Below, piece after piece: positions 50,587 through 64,000 of a DNA stretch of 64,000 nt (position 1 is its first letter; each line of letters starts with the position of its first letter). Below the pieces are notes generated by a model. That model worked only from the letters and a program-made list of their open reading frames with translations, was not told where the DNA came from and made no database searches. Position numbers and translations under genes: made by a program. The DNA is from Phoebastria nigripes (Eukaryota > Chordata > Aves > Procellariiformes > Diomedeidae): NCBI GenBank assembly GCA_035582835.1, contig JAYKAV010003044.1, forward strand, positions 924,032 through 988,031, given 5' to 3'.

Positions 50587-53500
50587 GTATGTGTTCTTCC
50601 TTCGAGCTTGGTTTGCTCCTTGCGTGATGAAAATTGATTCCTTCTCACCAGCAGCAGCGAGGAAGTGAGCTTGTTGCTCACTTTGCATCTGCAAAGGGGA
50701 GAGCCCATCGCACCGGCAGTGGCTGCACAGTTGGCAGAGTCTGGGCACAGAGGTGAGGGCTGGGAACAGCCACGCGTGTGCCCGTCCTGCTGCCCGGGCT
50801 GTGGTCTGGCACAGGAAACAGCCTTGATAACTGCTTGGTACCCTCCGAGGGTCTTAGTGACCAGACAACATGGCTGTGGCTCTCCTCAGTCCCTGGCAGC
50901 TCTCCAGGGAGAGAGGAGAAAGTACCCAGCACTTGGTACCTGGCCTTCAGCGGGTCTGGCATTAGGGTAACAATGCAGTTCATTTACTGTAAACGGAGAG
51001 CTACGTGCAGAGAATGTGGCTCTGAACCCATGAATTAGCTGTAAAGAGCGGAGCTATTTTATTACTTATTTTTCTTGGCTAAAACCAGGAGACTATGAGG
51101 TATTTGTAAACCCTATGTGTATCTAGCTGGAGGGTTTTCTGACCCTGCCTGGCATCTTTGTGATGCTAAGAGTTTTTAAGCTGTTAAGGAATTCCCAAAG
51201 AGAAGATACATTGGTTTTGTTCTAAAGAAGTTTTGTTGTTGTGGTTAGCTGTTTCCAGTCTTCTGACGATGTATTACATGTGTTTCCTGTGATCGTGCCA
51301 TGTTAATGAAATGACTTAATCACATCGCATGCATTATTCCTGTATCTTTAGATGTCTCAGCTTCAAAGCAGAGACATCTCAGTGCCTCAGTAGTTTTACA
51401 GAGCTGAAGGCAGTAGCAGGGTCCAAGTGAGGTTTATTGTGCATGGTCTAAAAAAAAAAAAAAATGTGGCTGTTGTGCAAGTGATGCTCCGTGAGGACGG
51501 GTGACTGCTGTGGTGGTGGTTAGCAGGCTTTGCTGCAGGGTCATCAGCTTTCTCTTGCACCGTGAGCAGGACTGTGCTCAGGCCCATGTCAGAAGAGTGA
51601 ACAGCTCAGCAGAATTAGGCTTGCACGTGCAAGAAAGGAGTTAGTACTCTGAGCGGAAAATTGATGCGGTTGTTCAGCTAATCGTAGTATCCCTTGAGTC
51701 GCTGACTGGCCTTTACTGGGAGCTGGGAAACCAAGCAAGGAGTTGTAGAGGGAGGGCTATGAACATGTGCAACAGTGCAAATAATGCACTTCTCTTACCT
51801 ACACAGCAGCCAGACGATAATGTGCCCAATCTTCTTCTGTACTCCACCTGCTTTTCCGGCCTCATTAGGCAGTTACAAACCTCTACAAAATAATAATGAT
51901 AGTAGTAGTTTCAAAGAAGCATCTTGGACTAGAGACAGCTTTTAAGTCTTGACTTTAGGAATTCCTCCTAACCCTGTAATTGCCAGTAATTATCTTGGTG
52001 ATGATATCTGTGTAGTGGTAATAAAAGAGCAAACAGAGTCCGTCTTTTGACCGTGTTTTAAGAGAGGACTTTGAAATGATAGGGGCCCTGTCTGCTTCTA
52101 CTTCAAAGGCTGGGAACTCTTCAGACCCAGCTGTCCCTTTAGTTCTTCAATGTATGTTTTTGACATTGTAAATCAAGGAACTGAAATGAAAAATCTTTCT
52201 GTCTGCTTCATTATAAATATCAGAACAGCCTAGTGCTAAAACTCTGTTCCTGATGAAAATACAGAGGTGAAGCCTAGAGGTGCTGTGAGGGATTTCACCC
52301 AGGGAATTTTAAAAGCAAGTACAGTAAGAGGACTATCAGCAAAACTTGCCTCAGCCAAGATTTTGTCCTGTATCCCCTCACTCTAAACTTCTTTCGGGAG
52401 TTCCCATTGCAGCAAGCGTATTCCAATAGATGGAAGATCTCCTGCCAAGCTCCCCTGTGCTGAGCAATCGAGGGCAGTGGAGCGCGCAGTTTCGGCATTC
52501 ACAGGGATGCTGCGCAGCCTCCGTCTCGCCCGCTGGAGCGGCTCCAGTTGGACCCAGCTCCGGCAGCGCGGGGCTCAGGAAGCATATTAACAGCTTCAGG
52601 ATCTGACACGCACAGGGCTGGCCTGAAATTGGCCTCAGTGCCTTTGAGTTCATGGACGTGACTAGGAAAATCCAGCATCTGCTCTTCCTTTCCCCGGTGC
52701 ACGGTTCAGTGCTGCTGCCCAGCCCACCTGCCTGGTGAGGAGCAGCTGTCTGCAGGGGCTGAAGCACAAGTCACTGACGTGCGGGGTTCATAATCATTAG
52801 CTAATTTCCTACAATTCCTGGGCACGCTTGGGGTGCTGCAGATACTGCTACAGTCCCATCACTTTGCCTAAACTGTAAGTGCAGTTTAGGGGAGGTGGGC
52901 AGAGGAGGGAGGGTGGGCTGGGGCAGGCAGGGGATGGGGGGCAGCCACAGGGGTGGTTGTCTGCTGAGTTTGTGCATTCCAAAACCAGTAGCATTTGTTT
53001 TTATAAGACTTGTATCTGTGCCTAGAGTACTGGATTGCAACATTTCCTAAAAATCAGAACGAACCTTGCTCCACACCCCCAGGACATGGGCCCTGCCCAC
53101 TCAGCCAGCGTCTGCTCTTCAGCAGATGAACTGAGCATCCTCTGGGCTGCACTTCTTGTTGTTCCTGGTAAAGTGATGTTTTTGCTACTGGTTGTGTAAC
53201 TTCCCTGAATTAGGTAACAACAGAAGGTAGGTTTGCTCAGCCCTCAGTAACGAAACTTGGAGGAATGACGGCGCTGTCCCAGAGGGGGCTGGAAGTGGAT
53301 TTTCCAGTAGCAGGACACAGCAGGATTTTTAAGCCTGGGTTCCATTAGTTCTGGCTCGTTCAACATTTTCTGTGCCAGGGACTCCTTAAAACACAAAAGA
53401 AAACGGAAACNTTGAAGATAAAGTATCTCCTATGCGGTTCTTTCCAGTCTGCAGCATCCAGATATCCACAGGCAACTGAGGCTGTAAAAATATTTGCATC

Positions 53501-55234
53501 TTCTTGAGAACCCACTTGGGCTGACTTAAGGATCTGAAGCGTCCGANAGAGCGCACCAAGACTCGTGGAGATGAGATTGTTCAGGGTGCTGTTGGGGGCA
53601 GAAAGGAGCCCGGGATTAGTCCTGAGCTGTCCTACATTACTATTTCTTGGAATACCTTTTCCTTCTCATTTCTGAGCTTATGCAGGGCAAATGGAAGAGG
53701 CTGCTTGCTGCCATGCAGTCTTTCTCATTTTGGATGAAAAGGGCGGTGTTTTCCAGAATGGCCCATGCAGTGAATGCTTGTTGCACCACCCCGCACCCGT
53801 CGTGTCCTCTTGTGCTTCCTAATGCACCCTGCGTTAAAGCCCTGGGCTGGGAGATAGCTCTTAATACCAAGAGGATCCAGATGGATCTGCGCCTGATTGC
53901 TAGCTGTTCTGGTGCCTGAGTGACTGTAAATTGCTTTCTCAGCTGCTTCTGGAACATGAGTGTTTCCTTCATAATTTGTTAACAGCTCGTACAAAAAAAT
54001 TGGTATCTGCTTTTATTTTTCTCAGCTGTGCTTCCATATGCTGGTTGGCACAGAAGAGTAGCCAAAGGTTTCCTTCACAGGAATTAATGGTTCACCGTTA
54101 TTTAGGGTTTTTTGTAGAAACATTCAGACAAAATCAAACAACTAGACTGAGTTAGGATAAATATTTTCAGTGGACATGTACAACACATCTGCTGTGCCAA
54201 ATATTTGTTGTTGTTTGTCTGATTTGCTTTGGTGGAGTAGTTTCATGTTCTGCCAAAGGAGCTTTTTAAGAATCGGCTTCAAAAGTTTTATCTGTGTTTC
54301 AATTTTCACGTACTCACAGCATCAAATTTCCGGGGAAAAAAGTGTTGCTTTTATTTATTTATGCTTCAGATCAATCCCTGCTTTACTAGCCCAACTCCTA
54401 TCCCAAAAGGTAACCAGTAGGAGTTGTTAAAGGGACCTTCAGCTTCTTCCCGAGCGCAGCATCCCCTGCCAGACCTGCGCTGGCTCTGCCGAGCGGTGGG
54501 GCTGTGGCCACCGCTTCTAGAGAGGCTGCTGCGCCCTCGCGTCCCAGTGCTGCCCTGGGCTGGAGAGGGCTTTTCGCTTTTTCTGGAAGACGGGAGAGAT
54601 GTGGTCACACGTATGGCGCGGCCGGTCTGGCGCTGGCTGCAGTGCTGGGCTTGTCGATGTGGAGTTGAGGGTTATTGCGGGGCACAGCGGAAGGGGAACC
54701 GAGGAGGCGAAAGCCCTTTCCATCAGGGAATCGGTTCTGCCAGCCTTAACCCATAGGAGCATTGCTATGTAAAACACAATTGCATGGAGAGCTTTTTGAG
54801 CAGCTTGACATTCCCATCAGGATTCTGATGATTTTTTAGCTCACCAGCCCCTTGGAGACACATGCTCGTGCTCACTAAAGCTGGACTGAAATACCCGTTG
54901 TTCTTAAAATTTAAATTTCCTTTGTTAACAAGTAGTTTAAGAGAGGGGCTCAGAGCTGTGAAATAGTTTAGAAAAGGAGAGAAGAGCCAGGGGTGTTATG
55001 AGGACCTGGACACTCCAGTCTCTCGTGTTCCCGATTAAAGTAAATTAAGAAGTATTTTCTTAGCATCAGCGATCATTGCTAGACCAGGTGGAAAAAAATG
55101 TCAGCACATTTGAAAATCAAATTCCTCATTTTATTTATATCTACAGTTAGAGTTACAACTTCTGTTCTTTCCAGCTTCCTCGTTCCGCAGGAATTAACGT
55201 TGTCCGGGTGGTATCTTGTTTTGTTGTGTTTCAG
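50587..55234 (+). other. MEGF6: MEGF6 intron within the EMI domain
   Basis: A 4.65-kb intron. I see no exon, RNA gene or clear repeat apart from a poly-A run near 51450. Confidence 0.8.
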
Positions 55235-55344
55235 AACTGCGTATTACACGGGCTACAGACAGGTGTACAAGGTGAAATACCAGACGGCATACAGGTGTTG
55301 CCCGGGATGGTCCCGGCTCAGAGGGGATGCCGGCTGTCTCTACC
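55235..55344 (+). CDS. MEGF6: MEGF6 exon encoding the second part of the EMI domain
   Basis: One nucleotide completes an Arg codon, then 36 codons encode TAYYTGYRQVYKVKYQTAYR and CCPGWSRLRGDAGCLY, with one nucleotide over. The acceptor is ttgtgtttcag and the donor gtaagt. Human reads TVYYMGYRQVYTTEARTVLRCCRGW. The CCPGW motif and the following Cys close the EMI domain. The next exon should open the first EGF-like repeat; I find no such exon before the right edge. Confidence 0.94.
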
Positions 55345-57101
55345 GTAAGTATCGNGCTGTTCGAATGAGATTCTTCATTTGCTACTGTCAGTATTGGTTT
55401 TTCAGCTGAGGGTGCTCATTTCAAGTCCTGTGCCTGCAGTAAATGCTATAAAAATGTCTTTAAAAAGAACTGGGTTTTTTTGTTGTTTGCTTCTGTTTTT
55501 TTATTTTTATTTATTTTAACTGTGTGTCACAAGGATTTTTCTCTGGCTTCCCAGGAAGCGCTGTGTGTTGCTTTCCGCTTCTGGAGAATTTCCTCGTCGC
55601 AGCATGAAAGGGTTTTCAGAGTCACATTCATTTATCCAGTTGCCAAATGCTACTAACATTTAAAATCAAGCCCAAACTGGTGTTTCAAATGGTGCCATTG
55701 GCAGAAGCTCTGGAAAGCTGTAATCCAAGCCCTGAGCGGACTTTTCATTGTAAAAGCCAGTAATTGCTGTCTTGTGTGATTGAACATGCCGGTGATGGCT
55801 AATTTGCCGGCTAGTTGGTCTTACTCAGCATTCATGAGAGCTGCTTCCTTGAAAGAGGCAGCCTTTGATGAATTACACGCAGGCTGAGAGACTGGGCTTC
55901 AGTGCTGTGCTCCAGAAGGCAGTGAATTTTGGCTGGTGGTCACTTGTTGGAGCGTGCTCCCTGACCGTTCCCCGCTCCTCACCCTGAACTGTGGCTGAGA
56001 GTGGGATTCATTCATCAACTTACTTGTAAAGGGATGCAACTCCTCAACTACTTTGGAAAGGTGTGTGTGTCAGGTACTAGATCTGTTATTTTTAAGACTC
56101 GCTGAGCTTGAGATACCCCTGCCAGAGGTTAGAGATCTCTGCAGTCCTCCCTTCGTCTGCCCCCTCCATTAGCCAAAGGGTGAGCGTTCGGGTTCAGGAC
56201 TGGTGGGATCCAGCAAGGGATGTCGCAGTGTCAGCCACTGAGGAGAAACCAAGCTGCCAGCATGGGTGAAGTGATGGCACTCATGAGGTTTGAAGTGGAG
56301 ACCCAGAACTTGAGACTTTTGGATTCTGTGGCTGCCTTTCCTCTTCTTTTGTGTTTGCTCTAGTGTAATTCTCTGCAAAACAGGCATGGAAGTATCTACT
56401 TCCCAGCTGTGTGGGGAAGCTGCAATATGTATTCAGATTTGCACATGAGTCAGGCTAGGGATGTGCAAATATTAGTATGTAAGATGATTTTATGCTATTA
56501 TTGCAGAAGACAGAGGCAGCGTTATCCTCGTGGGCCCCACATTCCCACCTCCCGCTCCAGGCTGCACTGCTTGATATGGGAGGCAGATGCTCCGTAGCTG
56601 CTGGCTCCTTCCCCTAAACACTGTGGCCACATCCAGCTGGGGAAATATTTAACTTTAAACTTTGCTTTTGAGATGTTGAGAGCAAAGTAAAATCTTCTCT
56701 TGAATCAAACAAAGGTTTATCTGAGCAGATGTGTAGAAATAAATGTCACCACGAGGGCAGAATCACACACGCTCCCTGTGATATGTTATTAATTCTCTGT
56801 CTAGTTGCATAATGGAGCTCTGATCTTTTCTGAATTAGACTTTGGAGGTGCACTCCTACCCTTGCCATAGAAAAGCAGCTTTCATTTTAAGTAATAGCCA
56901 GGGGAACCAACAAAGCATTTGGGATCTGACCTGCCTTGCCATCAAGGGAATGAAAGCTAGCTGCGTCCAACTCCATTGTAAAGGCGATTTTGATTGTAAT
57001 TGACCTACAATATAAGAAAATGTCTCCCACAGCTAGTCATCTTTTGTTCTGTAAAGAGGCTGCATATGCCTTCCGTGCGCTTTGATGCTTGAAGCAAAGG
57101 T

Positions 57102-57122
57102 TTAAAAAAAAAAAAAAAAAAA
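57102..57122. repeat. poly-A tract
   Basis: A run of about 21 A in the MEGF6 intron. It could be the tail of an old retroposed copy, but no source sequence is recognisable. Confidence 0.85.
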
Positions 57123-60100
57123 GGTGTGTCTAGTAACCAATCTTTATTCTTCCTATTCAAAAGTCTGCAACACAGGAGAGCAACCCCACTGTGCTAGAGG
57201 AAACTCCATGGGTACCTAATAACCCACTGTCAGTGAGCAGATAATAACCTCAGATGAACTCAGAAAAGTGTGTTCTGTAATGATTTCTCCTNCCAAGGAA
57301 GTGAGTAATTCCATCCAGGAAGGAAGCAGAGAAAAGGAAATAAAGCTGCTCAGGGCATGCTCTTAACTCATCCTCATCATCATCGGGACCAGCACTCAGA
57401 GGCTGGGCCATGGTCTTCACCAGGCTGCTCAGAGTCGGTCTGGAATAAAAAAGAAAGGGAGGTCCAGCTCTTTTGGAGACAAAATACTTTGACTCTCCCT
57501 ATTAATTTCAGACTTGCTGCCGATGTGACAGGCAAACCTTTCGTGTTTATTTTCTTGTCATGCATACGTCAGTAGTTCCTGTTGCTCTCTTTTAAATGGG
57601 TCTTGTTTACATGTTTTCTGTGTATTATTCCCAAGAGTAGGAAAGCTAGTAGATGTTTTGCAGCTGGAGTATAAGCTGAAGAACAGGTTACAAAGTCCTT
57701 GCTTTTCCCTTGCTTCTGTCCATTAACCTTTGTATTTCAAAGTGAGAATGAGAGTGACATGATCAGTTAAATGGTATTTTAGCAGGAAGGACACGAACAC
57801 GCAAATCGAGGCCAGCAATGCACCCTGTGCCACGGCACAGCACTGGTTAACTGCAAATGTACTCCCACCTCTGCTCTGGCGGCTGCTGAACTGTCCTAGC
57901 AATTGTCAGCCAACTCCCTCTGCGTTTGGCTAACCCTGAGTACTCAAAGCATCTTAAATAATCTTGTGATAGGCAGCTTGTGTGTTTTTGTCTCTTTTTT
58001 AACAGCTCCTAGGGACAGCCAACCCTGGCGCTCTCTGCAAAAGCAGAATGGCACCAACTCCAAAAATTCAGCAGAAATTGCTGCCACGCTGTCGGTGGGG
58101 TTTTGAGGTGGGGTGTGACCTTTGGCCAGTGAGCAACTCGGACGAGATATATGTGCTGCTTCAGGGAGGGTCATGGCTGGCTTAAAACCACTTCACTAGA
58201 AATTTTGGCCTGGCAGGAGGGAGAAACTAGAATGTAAGAGCATCACTGACGTGATAGCATGGAACTGGCAGAGAGGGTTCAGTTTCCAGAGTCAGAGGTT
58301 GCCCTGATCGTACCTGGCATAAGCTCGCAAGGAAGCGTGTGTTGGATTTCCAAGTGCCTTTCTGGAGCTCATGTTCTAACATCTTTATTTATTACAATAT
58401 TTAAGTCTTTTTAATACTCTTGTGATGCTGAGAATATAAATGTTCCACCTTCTGTGTTACACATTCACCGGGAGACCTGTGTGTTTCTGACGCATGGGGC
58501 TTTGCCTCCGATCAGCCATTTAGATCTGGTTGAATACCATTGATTTTAAAATGGGGACTGTGCTGTAACCTTAAGTTTCTCAGACTGAAGAAAGGGGTAT
58601 CCATATACCTTAAGTGCAACTTGCACATCAGGGAGCTCGTCCCTGTGGGCCCTTTGCGGGGCAGGAGACTCCATTTACATTGCTCTGAATCATCTTCTGA
58701 ATCCCCTGAGAGCAGCAGAAGACCAGCCACCTGGTTAGGTGGCTGAAGTGTGGCAATGGGACTCTTGCTCCCCATTTCCAGACCCCGCCACACAGTCGGT
58801 GCTGGTCCAGCAGCAGCTGGATGAGCATGCTGCAGGCTGGACCAAGGCAAATGGGACAGCTCTGCCTGGCTCCTGCGGGATGGCCGGTNCCCTGAGCCGG
58901 GAGTTTCTGCCCCAGTCTGCAGACTGTCCTGGGGAACGCTTCTGGTTTCTGTGTAATTAAATCCTCCGTCCTGAGGAGCTCCCAGCTTTTGGTTTGCAGG
59001 GGTGTGATGGCTTTTCCTGCTGGTGGCCTGGACCTTAGTACGAGCATGTTCTTCTGGACCAGAATAGGGTGTAGGAAGGACTGGCAGGGGAAATGAGTCA
59101 GTAAATGTTAGTGAACTGCTGAGGCAGGGAAACACAGCCAGGGCATTATGTATGTTAGAGGATTTTCTATTTTGTACATGGCAATCGCGAGTCAGCCTGC
59201 GTTCGCTGGCATAGCTCTGCTGAAGGCAATGAAGCTATGCCAAAATATGTTAACAGGATTTGTGGCCCTTCCTATCTGTCTTCAGAGATCATTGATCGTG
59301 TTCCAGGAGTACAAAGGTGGGGAAGACCATCACTGTTGACAGTTTAATTGGAGCTGTTGGACCCTGTGCGGTGGAATCACTCCAGTGAGGACATCTTGTC
59401 TTGCTCTCCCTTGGAGGCTGGCATCTCTTCACTGCAGTGCTCTCTTCGCTCCAAATGCTGGACTGTTCATCACTTTTCCTTAAAAATAAAAAAACCCAAC
59501 CCATGTGATGTTTTATTAGGGGAAATTTTCACTACTGTAGACTTGTGTGTAGCTGGCCAAGGCCTGCTGCTTTCTTCTTGTTTGAACGTGACATACTGTC
59601 TGACATTTGACGGTAATGTTAAACAGCATTATGAAATGGGAGGTCCCAGCACCGTTGCGGGTACCCGTTCAGCCGAGTTGTTTGAGCTCTCAGAGCCTGC
59701 ACTGGTGCCTGGAAGAAGAGAGCTTGCCCTGTTGCAGCCACTGTTGCTGAGTGTGCTCATTGTTTGCCTAGGTTGGTGGCTGTCTGTAGCAAAGAAAGGG
59801 GTGTACTCCTTTTCCTCACGTGCAGGTTTGTGTCTTTAAGCACCTACAGGTGAGAAAATGGCCAGTACGGAGCTGCGAGGACAGTACTCAGTGACTCAGA
59901 GTGCGTGGGCTCTGCTGGGAGCAAGTAACTTGGAAAAAGATGGAAAATTTCACAGAAACACCCTGTAAAACGGCGCTGAAGCCAAGTGGTCTGAAGACTA
60001 ATGGCTCCATAGAGATCTCACAAGTCTCAAAGAATATTTGATTTCTTTGTTCCTCTCCTACTGTGCCATTTGCAATTGTGACAGCTGTGCTTGCTCATAA

Positions 60101-63035
60101 CGCTCCCTGGAGCTGTCAGATCTCACCTTGTAAAGGCAGGGTGCCCGGTTCCATTGCAGCATGCCTGCTTTTTGTCCCATCTCTTCTGCTAGTAGCAGAA
60201 GTGTGAGGGCTTATTGCATTTCTATTGCCCTCTGTCTTGGAGCATTCATCCGCTCAGTCCCATTTGGGAAGGAAAAAGGTCAGAAGTCCAGACACCCTTT
60301 GTATTTTTAGCATGGCATCAGGTTCTTTCCCTGCCTGATTACTAATAGATTGACTTTCAGACTAAGCTTCTCAATTTCAAGTGGCCTCTGAGATGCTACT
60401 TAAATTCCACATGGGTTCAATAACACAGTTAAAGCCCCTTGCTGATTAGGACAAGGGGCCTGCATGTCTGGTAATCCCCATGATCTCTACTTTCAGCTCG
60501 AGATGTTGAAAAGCCGAGTCCCACCAAGTCTATAGCTCTTGGTCTGCATGGAGGAGCTGGAGTTCAGCCGCAGACATTGTGTCTGTGTTCTTGGGCCAGC
60601 CCCTGCCACATTCAGAAATGACACNATGAGGCAGAAAGGTACCAAGGAGAGCAATAAGTATGGAAGAGGCTAAAGAGGAGGCCATTACTAGAAGATTTAG
60701 TACTGGTGACCTTGTCACGGTTGCCATGTCGCCTGTGAACTATGCAGGAGGTGCCAGTGCCAGCTCTGCCCTGACTGCACGCTGCTGCAGAAAACACNGG
60801 CTCTTTGCTCAGGCTGGAACAGCAGCGAGGCCAAGTCGTAACTGGGACTGCAGCTGGGGGGAGAGCCTGGCTCTGCTGCGGAGTGGGATGGAAATACCCG
60901 AGTCGATTTTTAATAAGCTAGCTCAAGGAAATGGAACAGCCTAGGTGAGCACAGCCTGGCCAAGAAGCGGTTTAGGCAGCTCTGGCCATCGTGCAGCTCT
61001 GTGGCCAGACAGCTTCTGCTGCTTGGGCTCGCACAGCTCACGCTGCCTGCACTGCAGTGCAGTTTGCTGTTTGGATACCTCCCTGGAGCTGCTGGAGGAG
61101 CTCAGCTTGAGCTGCTGCTCTAAAGCTTCAGTCACCGTCCCTAGTTGTCTTTATCTTGAGTTTTTATCCAGCCCTCGTTAGGATCACGCTTTGCTCTGAT
61201 CTTTAGCTCAGGTAGAGGTAGAGCCTGGCCCTAGGTAAAGAGGGAGAATTAATGTTCATTTGGTGAGGAGGTGGGAGGAAGTATCAGAGTCTGAGACATG
61301 ATGANAACCCCTCCGAACATCCCCAAGGGCTGAGTAGAAAGCAGTTGAATTTTAATCGCCTCATTAAAAGAGAAACTTTTATTAGATACAAATGGCCTAT
61401 TAAAAGGCTCCAGAGTGAGTTACCCCGCACTGAACCGCGTTTCTTCCTGCCAGGTCTGCTTAGCTTTAGCTTATCATCCGGCGAGCAGGGAAAGAGCACT
61501 CAGCAGGGCCCGCCGCAGTAGCCGTGCTCGGCTGTCGCGCTCGCTCCGCAGGCACGGCCGAGCCTGGCTCGCTGCATAACCCCGGGAGCCCAGCCGCGCA
61601 GGCAAGCGTGCACAGGCACGCAGGAGCCGGCTGAGCCGGTGTTGGGGGAGCAGCTCCATTATTTGTGATACAGGTTGGAAGGCTCAGCAGGAAATATGTT
61701 CAGTTAACAATTTAATTTCCCTATTAGGCTGACTTTCCTTTGTACATCACCTCTTGGCTCCTGGAGGCTCATTGTTTTGTCAGCTGAAAGGCTTTGACTG
61801 AACTTCTGAACCTTTTGCCTGGGATCAAGCCTAGTACTGGTTAAACTTCTAACATACGCTCCCCTGGGAGACCATCTTTGTCCACGCAGAGGATGGCCGC
61901 GTTGCACTTCGGTGAGTCCGTACATAGTAGGAGAAGTGCTGTTCCCCATCACTCTTCCTTTTAAATCAGTCTCTTGTCTCTGACTTCCCAAGAATCCCAC
62001 CTTGCTAAATCCTCACAAAAGACATTGTCTGGCCTTTCAAACAGAAGGTGGTGACGCTTTCTGTAATTTATCCTTCCTTTCCTGTTACCCAGAACAGTGT
62101 TGTTACCCTTTTCCCAAATTTCATTGCATTAAAATTATGTCGCACTGAATTAGGAGCTGGTTTGCAGAAGGCTTGGAAGGCGCAGGGGAGGGAGACCCGC
62201 AGGCCCCTCAGCCCCACTGGGCTGGGAAGTAGGTTGTTATGATTTCCACTCTGTATGTGCCAGCCTGAAGCACCGAGCAGGGCATTGTCCAGGTCATTCA
62301 GGAAATCTGGGGCACAGCCAAGAATAACACCCGTATCTTCTAATCCCTGATTTGTGTCACTGCGATTGCTTCTAATATTTTCCATTGTTGTGCTTTGGGT
62401 CTCACTGAACTGCCTCCGAGGGCTGAGCACTGCTGGCAAATAGGGCATTGTGGAGCCAGGCTGAGCTTTACTGGGACCCTGTCTAAAGTCTGGTTTTTAG
62501 GTGATTAAGGTGAAGGATTCAGGGGAAACCAAACCACCTTACTATGCAATTTGGCCACGCGGTCAATTCTATCTAATGGTGTTGAGGCCTGAAGGAANGG
62601 ATGAAAGCAGAAGACAGCCGTTCTCCCAAGAGTAGAGCTAGCAAAAACTTAAGGCTGCAGCCCTNGAAAATCTTGGCGCACACCTGGGGATGGGAAGTTG
62701 CAATGAAACACTCGCTGCCAGGAGCTCCTTCTGCCTTGCCACGTGGGAGGATGCGCATGGGGAAGTGTTTGCGATCACAGGTGTCGCACGGCGCGGCTCA
62801 GCTGAGCAGGATGCTTGTGAAAGGGTTTCCCAAGTTCTAGTGTTCTGCACCAGCAGGCCAGCACCGGATTGGTACAGGATCGCCACAGTCCCCAAGGATA
62901 TGCGGCTACGAAAAGTGACTAAAATGTTAGATGAGAAGATAACTGGCTTTCTGAAACAACATTTCATCGCTGTTTCGTTAGTTTGGGTAGATGAGTATTT
63001 GGACTTCAATGCTACCTTTGTATTACTAAATAATC

Positions 63036-63071
63036 TTTTTTTTGGAGGGGGGATTTTTTTTGGAGGGGGGA
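63036..63071. repeat. 18-bp perfect tandem duplication
   Basis: The unit TTTTTTTTGGAGGGGGGA occurs twice head-to-tail (63036-63053 and 63054-63071). Confidence 0.95.
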
Positions 63072-64000
63072 TTTGAAAAATCATCAGATGCTTAAAAGAG
63101 CCAACACTGAGGCTCAAGTATTTCAGCTCTAGTGCATCCAAGGTGCAAAGTTTGGGGAGTTCGGATATCAGTGAGAATGAGACTTGGAACGAGCTGAAGT
63201 TATTGCTCAGGCTGGCGAGCTGGAGCTGGGTCGGCTGCGAGGGAGACCCTGCGCCGAACAGCCATGCCTCAAACCAGGGTGCTCTGACAGTTGTATTGCA
63301 GAAGAAGTGATAGAGCAAACATCCTTAAAGTAGGTACATAGCTTTGTCTAGTAAGAGTGTGTGTTTTGATAGCAAACATGCGAATTTTTAGAATGTCATA
63401 TTCGCCTAAACCTTCACAAAACCTTCTTAATCACTGCAGACTAGGCAGAAAGCGTTGTGTAAGACAGTATCAAGATTTAGCACAGGGGAGAAATTAGGAA
63501 GTCAATTGTGTTTCTGTAGGAAAAAACAGAGCCAATACTTGACGTATGGAGGATTCAATGGTAGGAGGAGAATAGTGGGAAACTTAGTAATGTGGTTATT
63601 AGATTTCCATGTAGAGTAGGTTGTAACTGATTGCATTATAAAAGTTGTGTAAATACCTGACAATATATCGCCCAGGGGTTGGCCACCACCAGGGTTTGAC
63701 CCAGTGATTTGACTTTCACTGAGCCCCAAAACAAAGTGCCGCTTTGTCTCTTGCCAAACTATCGTCAGGAGGCAGAGTATTTCAGGCAGCTTCACGCAAG
63801 TTGTCGATGAACTTTGTGCAGCTGATGAAGCCTTTCATCATTTAGGAGTTTTGTGGACATGAATCTGCGCTGCACTAACTACATCACCTTCGTTACTTAG
63901 CAGAGGGGAGGCTGGAGGTGAGGGTGGGGAGAGAAAAAGGACCTGCCTTTACTGCCCAGGTAATCTCCTTTGATTATAGGGGATGCTAGCACCACCAAAA

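Larger units (their letters stand above)
55345..64000 (+). other. MEGF6: MEGF6 intron after the EMI domain (partial)
   Basis: At least 8.6 kb of intron runs to the window edge. It contains a poly-A tract at 57102-57122 and an 18-bp tandem duplication near 63.04 kb. No EGF-like exon (Cys-rich, NGGC-type) is visible, and I did not recognise the miR-551a hairpin that lies in the human gene. Confidence 0.7.

Noticed and set aside
62638..63318. 226-codon minus-strand open frame near the right edge
   Set aside because: It runs through the T8-GGAGGGGGGA duplication and has no recognisable domain; probably chance.
55345..64000. Search for further MEGF6 EGF exons and a miR-551a hairpin
   Set aside because: No NGGC-type Cys-rich exon with proper splice sites and no sequence like the mature miR-551a was found.

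Overview
The window is vertebrate nuclear DNA, most likely from a bird; another sauropsid is not excluded. The evidence is protein-coding exons with consensus GT-AG introns, fairly compact introns, an old CR1/L3-type LINE fragment and MIR-like SINE traces. Scattered single Ns show it is a draft assembly. I found no prokaryotic, viral or CRISPR features.

Four genes are recognisable, in the block order known from human 1p36.32: TP73, WRAP73, TPRG1L, MEGF6. Region by region: (1) 1-20.7 kb is the 5' half of TP73 on the minus strand. It holds coding exons 2, 3 and 4, and the alternative first exon 3' that starts the transactivation-deficient deltaN isoforms. A near-perfect copy of the p53 response element known from the human deltaN promoter lies about 290 bp upstream of the deltaN start codon. 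Exon 5 onward lies beyond the left edge. (2) 20.69-21.5 kb is a CpG-island bidirectional promoter shared head-to-head by TP73 (leftward) and WRAP73 (rightward). It has ZNF143-, NF-Y- and E2F-like sites and, unusually, an Oct-Sox composite element and an inverted pair of TAATTA sites. (3) 21.1-38.5 kb is the complete WRAP73 gene on the plus strand: 12 coding exons, 445 codons, all junction phases consistent. (4) 39.3-44.1 kb is the complete TPRG1L gene on the minus strand: 5 coding exons, 278 codons, convergent with WRAP73. (5) 44.1-64 kb is the 5' end of MEGF6 on the plus strand. It contains a signal-peptide exon (new inference here), two exons encoding the EMI domain, and then a long intron running off the right edge.

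TP73 (p53-family transcription factor, multiciliogenesis) and WRAP73 (WD40 centrosome and spindle-pole protein) share one promoter, so motifs there may act on both genes. TPRG1L is a presynaptic vesicle protein and MEGF6 a secreted EGF-repeat protein; both have their own promoters. I see no previously undescribed multi-gene system. The points of most interest are regulatory (the deltaN-p73 p53 element, the Oct-Sox composite, an X-box in TP73 intron 1), a very short TPRG1L intron carrying a 17-G run, and the unresolved 5' structure of MEGF6. Everything here comes from reading the sequence and from memory of the families; no database search or alignment was run.
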